Below are positions 5,631 to 11,277 of a stretch of DNA of 11,277 bases, in pieces. Origin of the DNA: Actinomycetales bacterium (GTDB lineage: Bacteria > Actinomycetota > Actinomycetes > Actinomycetales > BWSM-131); assembly GCA_030149025.1 (NCBI GenBank), contig JASBSH010000140.1, positions 1-11,277 of the forward strand, given 5' to 3'. A program made the translations under genes and the position numbers. Numbering within the stretch: the first letter of the stretch is position 1; the number at the start of each line of letters is the position of its first letter. The notes under the pieces were generated by a model. The model searched no databases. It was not told where the DNA came from and saw only the letters and a list, made by a program, of their open reading frames with translations.

Positions 5631-6671
5631 ATGGCCGAGGTCGTCCTCGTGACAGGGGTGTCGCGGTACCTCGGCGGCCGTTTCGCCAGGCTGCTCGCCG
5701 CCGCTCCAGGAATCCGCCGCGTCATCGGTGTGGACGTGATACCTCCGCCCCACGACATCGGCGCCACCGAGTTCGTCCGGGCGGACATCCGCAACCCCGT
5801 GATCGCGAAGGTCATCACCCGGGCCGAGGTCGACACGGTCGTCCACATGAACGTCATCGCGACGCCGGTGTCCGCGGGCGGACGGGTCTCCATGAAGGAG
5901 ATCAACGTCATCGGCACGATGCAGCTGCTCGCCGCCTGCCAGAAGGCACCCTCGCTGCGCCGGCTCGTGGTGAAGTCGACCGCGGGGGTCTACGGCTCCA
6001 GCAACCGGGACCCCGCGCTCTTCACCGAGGACATGGGGGCGAAGGTCCTGCCTCGCACCGGCTGGGGCAAGGACTCGGTGGAGGTCGAGGGCTACGTCCG
6101 TGGCTTCTCCCGACGCCGTCCCGACGTCGATGTGTCGGTGCTGCGGTTCGCCAACTTCATCGGTCCGGGTGTGCGCACCGCCCTCACCGACTACTTCGAG
6201 CTGCCCCTGGTCCCCACGGTGCTCGGCTTCGACCCCCGCCTGCAGTTCATCCATGAGGACGACGGCCTCGAGGCTCTGCGCCTGGCGACCGTCGGCGACA
6301 TGGCCGGCACCGTGAACGTCGCCGGCGACGGTGTGATCACCCTGTACCAGGCGCTGGCCATGGCGGGCAAGGTGCCGGTGCCGGTGCCCTCGCCGCTCGT
6401 CGGTGTCGTCGGCAGGGCCATCCGCAGCACGGGCCTGGCCGACTTCACCCCCGACCAGGTTTCGTTCCTGTCGTTCGGTCGTGGCCTCGACACCACGCGC
6501 ATGCGTTCGGAGCTCGGCCTGGAGCCGCGGTACACCACCCGCGAGGCGTTCGCCGACTACATCGAGGGCCGTGGGCTCCGCAGCCCGGTCCCGCCCGCCG
6601 TCGCCGACCAGGCGGAGCAGACGCTTCTGCGCCTGGCTCACGGGGCCGCGAGCCTGGCCGGGGTGCGCTGA
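5631..6671 (+). CDS. GalE2-like NAD-dependent epimerase/dehydratase (extended SDR, atypical active site)
   Basis: This 346-residue extended short-chain dehydrogenase/reductase has a nucleotide-binding loop TGVSRYLGGR at residues 8-17, D35 at the end of beta-2, ADIRNP at 51-56, and the STAGVYGSS strand at 116-124. The sugar-epimerase YxxxK is not present: around K147 (TGWGKDSVEVEGYVRG) the position four residues earlier is T143 and the nearest aromatic is W145. The conserved KDSxEVEGYVRxxxRRRPD block matches M. tuberculosis Rv0501 (named galE2), as I remember it, so the change belongs to the subfamily and is not a local defect. UDP-glucose 4-epimerase activity should not be assumed; the substrate is unknown. 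The gene overlaps the next by one base (TGATG), implying translational coupling to the acyltransferase and perhaps a shared envelope-lipid or glycolipid role. Confidence 0.88.
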   Translation: MAEVVLVTGVSRYLGGRFARLLAAAPGIRRVIGVDVIPPPHDIGATEFVRADIRNPVIAKVITRAEVDTVVHMNVIATPVSAGGRVSMKEINVIGTMQLLAACQKAPSLRRLVVKSTAGVYGSSNRDPALFTEDMGAKVLPRTGWGKDSVEVEGYVRGFSRRRPDVDVSVLRFANFIGPGVRTALTDYFELPLVPTVLGFDPRLQFIHEDDGLEALRLATVGDMAGTVNVAGDGVITLYQALAMAGKVPVPVPSPLVGVVGRAIRSTGLADFTPDQVSFLSFGRGLDTTRMRSELGLEPRYTTREAFADYIEGRGLRSPVPPAVADQAEQTLLRLAHGAASLAGVR

Positions 6672-7633
6672 TGGGTGACGCGAGGATCGTCCCGATGCAG
6701 GCGAAGCGTCCCGGCGCCGGCCGGTCGGCCGGCCACTTGCACGCCGTGACTCCCGACGGCGCGCCGGGCCCTCTGCCCGACGACGCGACTCCTTCCCAGA
6801 TCGAGCAGGCCCTGGCGGAGGGGATCGCGTTCCTGCGCCGCAGGCTCGACGGGGACTACCAGGTCGACGAGTTCGGGTTCGACCCGGAGTTCGCCGACGT
6901 GGTCGTCATGAACGTGCTCCGCCCGCTCTACAAGCGTTGGTTCCGGGTGGAGGTCCGGGGGATCGAGAACATCCCCGACACCGGCGGTGCGCTGGTGGTG
7001 GCCAACCACTCGGGGACGATCGCGCTCGACGCGCTGATGACGCAGGTGGCGGTGCACGACGAGCACCCCGAGCACCGGCATCTGCGGATGCTGGGAGCGG
7101 ACCTGGTGTTTGCGCTGCCGTTCATCGGAGACGTTGCCCGCAAGTCGGGCACCACCCTTGCGGCGAATCCCGACGCCGAGCGTCTGCTGTCCTCGGGTCG
7201 CCTCGTGGGTGTCTGGCCGGAGGGGTTCAAGGGGATCGGCAAGCCGTTCAGCGAGCGGTACAAGCTGCAGCGGTTCGGCCGCGGCGGCTTCGTGTCCGCG
7301 GCCTTGCGTACGAGGACGCCGATCATCCCCTGCGCCATCGTCGGGGCGGAGGAGATCTACCCGATCATCGGCAACATGCCGACCCTGGCGCGCCTGTTGG
7401 GTCTTCCGTACGCGCCGATCACGCCCACGTGGCCGCTGCTCGGCCCTCTCGGCCTGGTTCCTCTGCCCAGCAAGTGGATCATCGAGTTCGGCGCACCGAT
7501 CCCCACCGACGAGCTGGGTGACGGCGGCGCCGAGGACCCGATGCTGGTGTTCGACCTGACCGACCAGGTGCGGGAGACGATCCAGCAGACGCTCTACTCG
7601 CTGCTGATCTCACGTCGCTCCGTCTTCTTCTGA
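6671..7633 (+). CDS. PlsC/LPLAT-family acyltransferase (Rv0502-like)
   Basis: This 320-residue membrane-associated acyltransferase probably transfers a fatty acyl chain to a lysophospholipid, glycerol-phosphate or related acceptor. A polar, proline-rich N-terminus of about 60 residues precedes the domain. NVLRPLYKRWFRVEVRGIENIP (81-102) leads into the catalytic block VVANHSGTIALDAL. Here the His-Asp pair H113/D120 is separated by six residues, not the classical four (HX4D). WPEGFKGIGKPF (182-193) replaces the usual FPEGTRS motif that binds the acceptor phosphate. PIIPCAIVGAEE (217-228) is the fourth block. These variants fit the DGAT/MGAT-like branch of the LPLAT superfamily, so the acceptor may not be lyso-PA. 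It starts within the stop of the SDR gene (TGATG) and converges on the rsbN gene 60 bp downstream. Confidence 0.88.
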   Translation: MGDARIVPMQAKRPGAGRSAGHLHAVTPDGAPGPLPDDATPSQIEQALAEGIAFLRRRLDGDYQVDEFGFDPEFADVVVMNVLRPLYKRWFRVEVRGIENIPDTGGALVVANHSGTIALDALMTQVAVHDEHPEHRHLRMLGADLVFALPFIGDVARKSGTTLAANPDAERLLSSGRLVGVWPEGFKGIGKPFSERYKLQRFGRGGFVSAALRTRTPIIPCAIVGAEEIYPIIGNMPTLARLLGLPYAPITPTWPLLGPLGLVPLPSKWIIEFGAPIPTDELGDGGAEDPMLVFDLTDQVRETIQQTLYSLLISRRSVFF

Positions 7634-7673
7634 CCGGTCCCGGGACCCGCCGGTCGCGGGACGCGCCGGTCCA
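7632..7673. terminator. GC-rich inverted repeats between convergent genes, possible bidirectional terminator
   Basis: The 60-bp gap between the acyltransferase and rsbN stops holds GACCGG (7632-7637) with a matching CCGGTC (7650-7655), the nested palindrome GTCCCGGGAC (7637-7646), and a further CCGGTCC near 7667. Several alternative hairpins are possible. Position is the best argument for a terminator. Confidence 0.3.
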
Positions 7674-7693
7674 GAGGCGTCCTTCGAGGCGGG

Positions 7694-9082
7694 TCAGTCG
7701 AGGCAGATGTCCAGGCCCAGGTTGATGCAGGTGCCGTCGCTGCTCGCCTGCGTGGTGCTGGACGAGCTCGCCGACGTGGTCGGGCTCGTCGACCCTGCCT
7801 GCGGGAGCGGAACGCTGACGCTGACGGCGGGAAGGCTCACGGTCGTGGTCCCCAGCCGCGCCACCGGCAACGGCACCCCGGCATCGACGGAGCCGTCAGC
7901 GATCCCGACCTTCGGCAGGCCTGCGGTGGCCTCCACACCGGGTAGGTGTGCGAGCATCGCCCCGCCTCCACCGGCCTCGATCCCGTCACCGGATCCCGCG
8001 CCGGCGTCACCGGAGCCGTCCCGGACGCTCAGACCCGGCAGCTGAAGCTGCACGCGCGGCAGACCGGCGGCCGAACCGCCCGCTGCGGGTGCGCCGTCCC
8101 CGTCGCCGGTGTCCAGTACCACACCTCCGCCCGGCCTGACCCCCGGCTCGAGCGGTAGCGGCAGGGCAGGTGCGTCACCGACGGGACCGGCGGCGTCCGG
8201 TGCCGCCCAGCTCTGCTCCAGGGCGGCGACCAGGCCGGCACCGCCGATCCCGAGGTTCGTGCACTCGCTGCCGCAGGCGCTCGCGGTCCGGGTGACCTGC
8301 TGGGCGACGTCCCCGAGCCCGGCGAGGAGCTGCTCGACGAGGGGGCGCAGGCCGGCGGGCAGCTCGGGCTCCAGGCGCTGCAGCCGCGGAAGCGTCTCGC
8401 GCAGGAACGCGTCGACCCTGGCCAGGCTGGCCGGGTCACCGCGGTCGGCGTAGTCCTGCAGCAGCAGCTCGGTGCCCCGGCTCGCGCTGGTCCCGAAATC
8501 GCCCACGGCCTCGGCGAGCCGCTCGACCGTCACCTCGTCCAGCTCCTCGTAGGCGCCGGGTCGGCCGTCGCGGGAGGCGAGCACCTCGGCTTCCTCGAGC
8601 CGGGTACGCGCGAGGGCGAGCTCGGTGTCGCCCCTGGCAAGGTCGGACGTCGCTGTCGCCAACCGCGCCTCTTCCAGGCCTCGCTTGACCGGGTAGAGCA
8701 GGTCACCCGGCATCGCCGTCGACGACGCGACCGCCGCGGCGGAGCCACCGATGAGCACGGTCGCGACCGTCCCCGCGACGATCCTGCGGCCTCGGCCCAG
8801 CGTGAGCACCCGCGGCGCCCGGCGCGTACCGGCACCGTCGCGGACTTGGCGTGATGCGCGAACGGCGGCGAGCCCCTCCGCCTCGGCCATCAGCCGGAGG
8901 CGCAGCTGCTCGCGGAACGTTCCGTCGGCGTCGAGGGAGGACCCGGACGGCGCCAGCCCGCGAACGGCACGGACGGTTGTGACGAGCTGCTGGTCGCGCA
9001 GGCCCAGCGGGGTGAACGCGCGAGGATCGTCGGAGGCGTCGAGGGCACGGTCGAACGCTTCTGCGGCTCGACGCGTGATCAT
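7694..9082 (-). CDS. rsbN: RsbN-like membrane anti-sigma factor (DUF5667 protein) for BldN
   Basis: This is a predicted single-pass membrane protein that would hold the sigma factor encoded upstream inactive. The 462 residues show a cytoplasmic N-terminal helical region (AAEAFDRALDAS, then FREQLRLRLMAEAE), which should be the sigma-binding part. A basic stretch follows, then one membrane helix at about 101-121 (RIVAGTVATVLIGGSAAAVASS). The DUF5667 hallmark MPGDLLYPVKRGLEEARL comes next, then helical repeats to about 260. The rest is an extracytoplasmic Gly/Pro/Val-rich tail with four cysteines (C270, C274, C452, C460) and a Ser/Thr stretch. It matches Streptomyces RsbN in context and layout. 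The ATG at 9080-9082 is chosen because GGGAG ends 6 nt before it; an ATG two codons earlier abuts that GGGAG. A sigma-BldN-type promoter lies upstream. Confidence 0.8.
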   Translation of the reverse strand: MITRRAAEAFDRALDASDDPRAFTPLGLRDQQLVTTVRAVRGLAPSGSSLDADGTFREQLRLRLMAEAEGLAAVRASRQVRDGAGTRRAPRVLTLGRGRRIVAGTVATVLIGGSAAAVASSTAMPGDLLYPVKRGLEEARLATATSDLARGDTELALARTRLEEAEVLASRDGRPGAYEELDEVTVERLAEAVGDFGTSASRGTELLLQDYADRGDPASLARVDAFLRETLPRLQRLEPELPAGLRPLVEQLLAGLGDVAQQVTRTASACGSECTNLGIGGAGLVAALEQSWAAPDAAGPVGDAPALPLPLEPGVRPGGGVVLDTGDGDGAPAAGGSAAGLPRVQLQLPGLSVRDGSGDAGAGSGDGIEAGGGGAMLAHLPGVEATAGLPKVGIADGSVDAGVPLPVARLGTTTVSLPAVSVSVPLPQAGSTSPTTSASSSSTTQASSDGTCINLGLDICLD

Positions 9083-9088
9083 CGCCAT

Positions 9089-9093
9089 CTCCC
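9089..9093 (-). promoter_or_regulatory. Shine-Dalgarno deciding the rsbN start
   Basis: Minus-strand GGGAG stands 6 nt before the ATG at 9080-9082 but directly touches the in-frame ATG at 9086-9088. Normal spacing favours the inner start, shortening the protein by two residues. Confidence 0.5.
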
Positions 9094-9129
9094 GAGGTCG
9101 TCATTGCAGTCTCTGCTCCGTCGCCCGGT

Positions 9130-9157
9130 ACAACGAGCCCACCCGTCCGCGGTTACG
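9130..9157 (-). promoter_or_regulatory. Predicted sigma-BldN-dependent promoter of rsbN (CGTAAC-N16-CGTTGT)
   Basis: On the minus strand CGTAAC (9157 to 9152) is followed by exactly 16 nt and CGTTGT (9135 to 9130). The consensus I recall for Streptomyces sigma-BldN promoters is CGTAAC-N16-CGTTGA, so 11 of 12 positions and the spacer agree. Transcription would start near 9122, giving a leader of about 40 nt before the rsbN ATG. In Streptomyces rsbN is known to be transcribed by sigma-BldN, a negative feedback loop, and the same circuit is inferred here. Confidence 0.7.
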
Positions 9158-9184
9158 TTCGCTGCTGCGGTTGCGTTCGCTGCC
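9149..9184. repeat. 18-bp tandem direct repeat in the bldN-rsbN interval
   Basis: GCGGTTACGTTCGCTGCT (9149-9166) is followed immediately by GCGGTTGCGTTCGCTGCC (9167-9184), a match at 16 of 18 positions. The first copy contains the -35 hexamer of the predicted rsbN promoter. The second copy carries a degenerate version (CGCAAC on the minus strand) without a -10 at the right distance. It could be an activator or sigma-enhancing site, or a local duplication. Confidence 0.6.
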
Positions 9185-9212
9185 CGCCCGGCCATCCCCC
9201 GGGGCCACGTTC

Positions 9213-10028
9213 TCAGTCGCTCGTCAGCTCCAGGTCCGGGCCCAGGGCGGCGGCCAGCGCCCGCACCGCGCGAAGCTGCAGCTGCTTGATCGCGCCCTGT
9301 GACCGGCCCATGGCGAGGGCGGTCTCGGCCACGCTGAACTCCTGGAAGAAGCGGAGCGCGATGCACTCCTGCTGCTCCGGCTTCAGAGTCCGGATCGCCT
9401 CGACCAGCCTGGTGTTGCGGGCCCTCGCGAGCGCCACCGCCTCAGGCGCCGGCGGCGCAGCGCCGCCGGTCGGGGTCTGCCGGCGCCCGTCGTCCAGCCC
9501 GACGAGCTCGTCCGTGGCCACCTCCAGACGGAACCGGCTCGACTTCCTGTGGTCGGCGATGAGGTTGCGCGCGATGGTCACGAACCACGCCGCGATGTCC
9601 CGGCCCTGCCAGGTGAAGGAGTCGAGCCGGCGCAGAGCGCGAAGGAACGTCTCCGACGTGACGTCCTCGGCCAGCTGCTGGTCACCCACCCGGACGTACA
9701 CGTACCGGTAGACGGTGTCGACGTACATGTCGTAGAGCTGCCCGAACGCCTCGGCGTCACCGCGCTGGGCGAGCTCGACCAGCGCCTCGACGCGCTCCGC
9801 GTCCGGGTGCTCCCGCCAGGCCGACGGCCCTTTCGCGCCGTCGCTGCCCGCGCGCCCCCCGGCACCCGCCGCCCAGCTCGTCCCGCCCTGGCCGAGCCCG
9901 TCGACGTCCCGCCCGGTGGTTCCCGCCGTCCCGGCTGCCTGTGCAACCCAGACCAGGGCGGCGAGGCGGTCCAGCGCCGGTGCCGACACCAGCCAGGTGC
10001 TGTTCACTGCGGCCGTGCTGATGCCCAC
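9213..10028 (-). CDS. bldN: BldN-like ECF RNA polymerase sigma factor with N-terminal pro-extension
   Basis: This sigma factor would direct RNA polymerase to developmental or cell-surface genes. From the GTG at 10026-10028 it has 271 residues, close to Streptomyces BldN. Region 2 spans about residues 79-170: LVELAQRGDAEAFGQLYD, YRYVYVRVGD, AEDVTSETFLRALRRLDSF, then TWQGRDIAAWFVTIARNLIADHRKSSRFRLEV, a stretch almost diagnostic of BldN. Region 4 (about 208-258) has TLKPEQQECIALRFFQEFSVAETALAMGRSQGAIKQLQ. The first 78 or so residues are an Ala/Gly-rich extension with one hydrophobic helix (LDRLAALVWVAQAAG). In S. coelicolor such an extension is removed to activate pro-sigma-BldN. AAAGG lies 4 nt before the chosen GTG; an in-frame ATG at 10086-10088 overlaps a promoter-like -10 and is rejected. 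rsbN follows 130 nt downstream. Confidence 0.85.
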   Translation of the reverse strand: MGISTAAVNSTWLVSAPALDRLAALVWVAQAAGTAGTTGRDVDGLGQGGTSWAAGAGGRAGSDGAKGPSAWREHPDAERVEALVELAQRGDAEAFGQLYDMYVDTVYRYVYVRVGDQQLAEDVTSETFLRALRRLDSFTWQGRDIAAWFVTIARNLIADHRKSSRFRLEVATDELVGLDDGRRQTPTGGAAPPAPEAVALARARNTRLVEAIRTLKPEQQECIALRFFQEFSVAETALAMGRSQGAIKQLQLRAVRALAAALGPDLELTSD

Positions 10029-10055
10029 CACCCCTTTCGTGCCATGGCCCCGATG

Positions 10056-10071
10056 GTTACCGACCAGTAAC
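10056..10071. promoter_or_regulatory. Inverted repeat GTTAC-N6-GTAAC in the bldN leader, BldD-box-like
   Basis: The perfect 5-bp arms GTTAC (10056-10060) and GTAAC (10067-10071) flank six bases, between the predicted bldN transcription start and its start codon. The half-sites TNAC/GTNA are those of the BldD box, but the BldD consensus has five central bases where this has six. BldD represses bldN in Streptomyces, so the position is suggestive. Confidence 0.35.
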
Positions 10072-10086
10072 GCCTGGCGATGGGAC

Positions 10087-10092
10087 ATAGTA
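10087..10092 (-). promoter_or_regulatory. Candidate -10 element of bldN
   Basis: Minus-strand TACTAT fits TANNNT and predicts a start near 10080, about 52 nt before the GTG start. It overlaps the rejected upstream ATG. No strong -35 is visible at 17-18 bp. The rest of 10093-10206, between the divergent bldN and response regulator genes, shows nothing else I can name. Confidence 0.4.
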
Positions 10093-10206
10093 GGTGATCT
10101 GGCCCACATCGCGCACCGGTTCGGCGGACGTCGGTTCCAGCGCTCCGCCCTCCGGCGAGCAGCGGACGTTCAGGCAACTCCCAGTCTGCGGCGGCACACT
10201 GGATCC

Positions 10207-10950
10207 GTGAAGCGCGCGATGGAGCCCGAGGCGCGGCTGCTGGTCGTCGACGACGAGCCGAACATCCGCGAGCTGCTCTCCACCTCCCTGCGGTTCGCCG
10301 GGTTCGAGGTGCACACGGCCAGCAACGGTCAGGAGGCGCTCTCCCAGGCGGAACGCACGAGGCCCGACCTGTTGGTGCTCGACGTGATGATTCCGGACCT
10401 GGACGGGTTCGCAGTGACACGGCGGCTTCGGTAGCGAGGCCGGGACACGCCGGTGCTGTTCCTCACGGCGAAGGACGACATCGCGGACCGGGTCGCCGGG
10501 CTCACCGTGGGTGGCGACGACTACGTCACCAAGCCGTTCAGCCTCGAGGAGGTCGTCGCCCGGATCCGTGCTATCCTCCGGCGGACCGGTGCGGGGACGG
10601 ACCCGGCCGCGGGCCGGCTCGTCTTCCACGACCTGGAGCTCGAGGAGGACTCGCACGAAGTTCGACGTGCCGGGCGGCCCATCGAGCTGTCACCGACGGA
10701 GTTCAAGCTCCTGCGGTACCTCATGCTCAACCCCAACCGTGTCCTGTCGAAGGCGCAGATCCTCGACCACGTGTGGGACTACGACTTCCGCGGCGAGGCG
10801 GGGATCGTGGAGTCCTACATCTCCTACCTGCGCCGCAAGGTCGACGCGCCGGCCGCCGACGCCGGTCCGGTCGGTGAGCAACCCGTGCCCCTGATCCACA
10901 CCAAGCGCGGTGTCGGCTACGTCCTGCGCCTGCCCCCGGAGGGCGCGTGA
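10207..10950 (+). pseudogene. OmpR/PhoB-family response regulator interrupted by an in-frame amber codon
   Basis: This two-component DNA-binding regulator resembles TrcR. Numbered from the ATG at 10219 (a GTG at 10207 is an alternative start), the receiver domain has the acidic pair D11/D12 (VVDDEPNIREL) and phosphoacceptor D55 (LLVLDVMIPDLDGF). TAG follows at codon 72 (10432-10434). The same frame continues at once with RGRDTPVLFLTAKDD (T83), GGDDYVTKPFSLEEVVARI (K105), and an intact winged-helix domain: LSPTEFKLLRYLMLNPNRVLSKAQILDHVWDY, YISYLRRKVD and HTKRGVGYVLRL. No frameshift is present and nothing else is missing, so one base change (for example CAG to TAG) broke it. It may be a young pseudogene, a read-through gene or a sequencing error. 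A GTG at 10453 could restart only the second part, which would lack D55. The sensor kinase gene overlaps the stop by GTGA. Confidence 0.85.
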
Positions 10951-11277
10951 GCCCATCCGGCCTGCAGCAGGCGCGTGACCGCTACGCCGCGGCGGCGCAC
11001 CGTTTCGGCGACCGGTTGTCGCTGCGCGCGAGGCTGATCGCGGTCGTCCTCGTCTTGCTCGCCGTCGCGTTGCTGCTCAGCGGAGCCGCCACGATCACGG
11101 TGCTGCGCGCGGAGCTGATCAGCCGGACCGACGCGGAGCTGCGCACCGCGGCCGACCCCGACGTCCTCGGTGCCCTCACGTCGTCGGCCTTCCGGCAGAA
11201 CCAGCCTGACGACGGGCCACAGAGCCCGAGCCCCTACGACATCACCTTCATCCGGCTCGACACCGGCCAGCAGCTGC
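10947..11277 (+). CDS. Sensor histidine kinase, N-terminal part (runs off window)
   Basis: This would be the membrane sensor partner of the preceding response regulator. GTG at 10947 overlaps the regulator's TGA (GTGA), so translation is coupled. The 110 visible residues start with a short basic cytoplasmic segment ending SLRARL, followed by one strong membrane helix (about 29-52, LIAVVLVLLAVALLLSGAATITVL). The extracytoplasmic beginning follows: RAELISRTDAELRTAA, then a polar loop, QNQPDDGPQSPSPYDITFIRLD. This is the usual start of actinobacterial OmpR-partner kinases. HAMP, dimerisation and ATPase domains lie outside the window, so kinase activity is inferred from position and layout. If the regulator is truly broken, this kinase may be an orphan or on its way to decay. 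Confidence 0.8.
   Translation, partial: MSPSGLQQARDRYAAAAHRFGDRLSLRARLIAVVLVLLAVALLLSGAATITVLRAELISRTDAELRTAADPDVLGALTSSAFRQNQPDDGPQSPSPYDITFIRLDTGQQL

Noticed and set aside
9130..9184. Second sigma-BldN promoter from the distal copy of the 18-bp repeat
   Set aside because: The distal CGCAAC has no CGTTGA-like hexamer 16 nt downstream.
10029..10109. N-terminal extension of BldN up to the ATG at 10086-10088 or further
   Set aside because: The ATG overlaps the best -10 element, has no Shine-Dalgarno, and the added residues are not like the family. The GTG at 10028 gives the usual length.
10195..10206. Leaderless start of the response regulator from CACACT, 6 nt before the GTG at 10207
   Set aside because: The hexamer matches the -10 pattern poorly (starts CA, not TA) and no -35 is seen, so I do not list it as a promoter.
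10432..10434. TAG as a pyrrolysine or other recoded codon
   Set aside because: Response regulators have no known recoded residue here, the downstream sequence shows no stem-loop I can support, and pyrrolysine genes are not visible. A simple point mutation or sequencing error is more economical.
10425..10460. Frameshift in the response regulator
   Set aside because: The frames before and after the stop are identical and the family motifs resume at once, so only a substitution is needed.

Overview
This is a very GC-rich window with dense, short-spaced genes, GTG and TTG starts, and actinobacterial gene families throughout: a 32-residue bS22 ribosomal protein, an excisionase/BldC-type small HTH protein, a GalE2-like SDR, and a BldN/RsbN sigma/anti-sigma pair. 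It comes from a high-GC actinobacterium (Actinomycetes). I would guess Pseudonocardiales or a neighbour, but the sequence alone does not fix the order. The arrangement proC - small HTH - bS22 - galE2-like - acyltransferase matches the Mycobacterium tuberculosis Rv0500-Rv0502 segment. The whole run with Trk, AcuC and bldN/rsbN resembles the bldN region of Streptomyces. Both comparisons are from memory.

Layout. 1-1530 (+): the 3' part of a monofunctional proline dehydrogenase, then proC (pyrroline-5-carboxylate reductase) 4 nt later from a TTG start. 1551-3630 (-): trkH then trkA, overlapping by 8 nt, encoding a Ktr/Trk potassium uptake channel and its NAD-binding gate. 3631-3653 is a tiny divergent promoter region built on a perfect 12-bp palindrome, from which trkH and acuC both appear to be leaderless. 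3654-4838 (+): acuC, a class I histone-deacetylase-like deacetylase. 5073-5495 (+): a 66-residue BldC/excisionase-like DNA-binding protein and the 32-residue ribosomal protein bS22, separated by a 10-bp tandem repeat array that looks like an operator. 5631-7633 (+): a GalE2-like SDR and a PlsC-family acyltransferase, overlapping by 1 nt (TGATG). 7694-10028 (-): bldN, an ECF sigma factor with an N-terminal pro-extension, followed by rsbN, its membrane-bound DUF5667 anti-sigma factor. 10207-11277 (+): a two-component system, with an OmpR-family response regulator broken by one in-frame amber codon and the start of a sensor kinase that runs off the window.

How it works together. The best regulatory reading is the bldN-rsbN circuit. 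A CGTAAC-N16-CGTTGT element upstream of rsbN matches the sigma-BldN promoter consensus as I remember it, so the sigma factor would drive its own membrane-bound inhibitor. The sigma factor keeps a roughly 78-residue N-terminal extension like Streptomyces pro-sigma-BldN. An inverted repeat in the bldN leader resembles, but does not exactly match, a BldD box. The most unusual points are the amber codon inside an otherwise intact response regulator, the symmetric leaderless trkH/acuC promoter, and the helically phased direct repeats next to the small HTH gene. I saw no CRISPR array, tRNA, rRNA, transposase or phage gene. Most of the window is conserved actinobacterial housekeeping and developmental DNA, not an accessory island.
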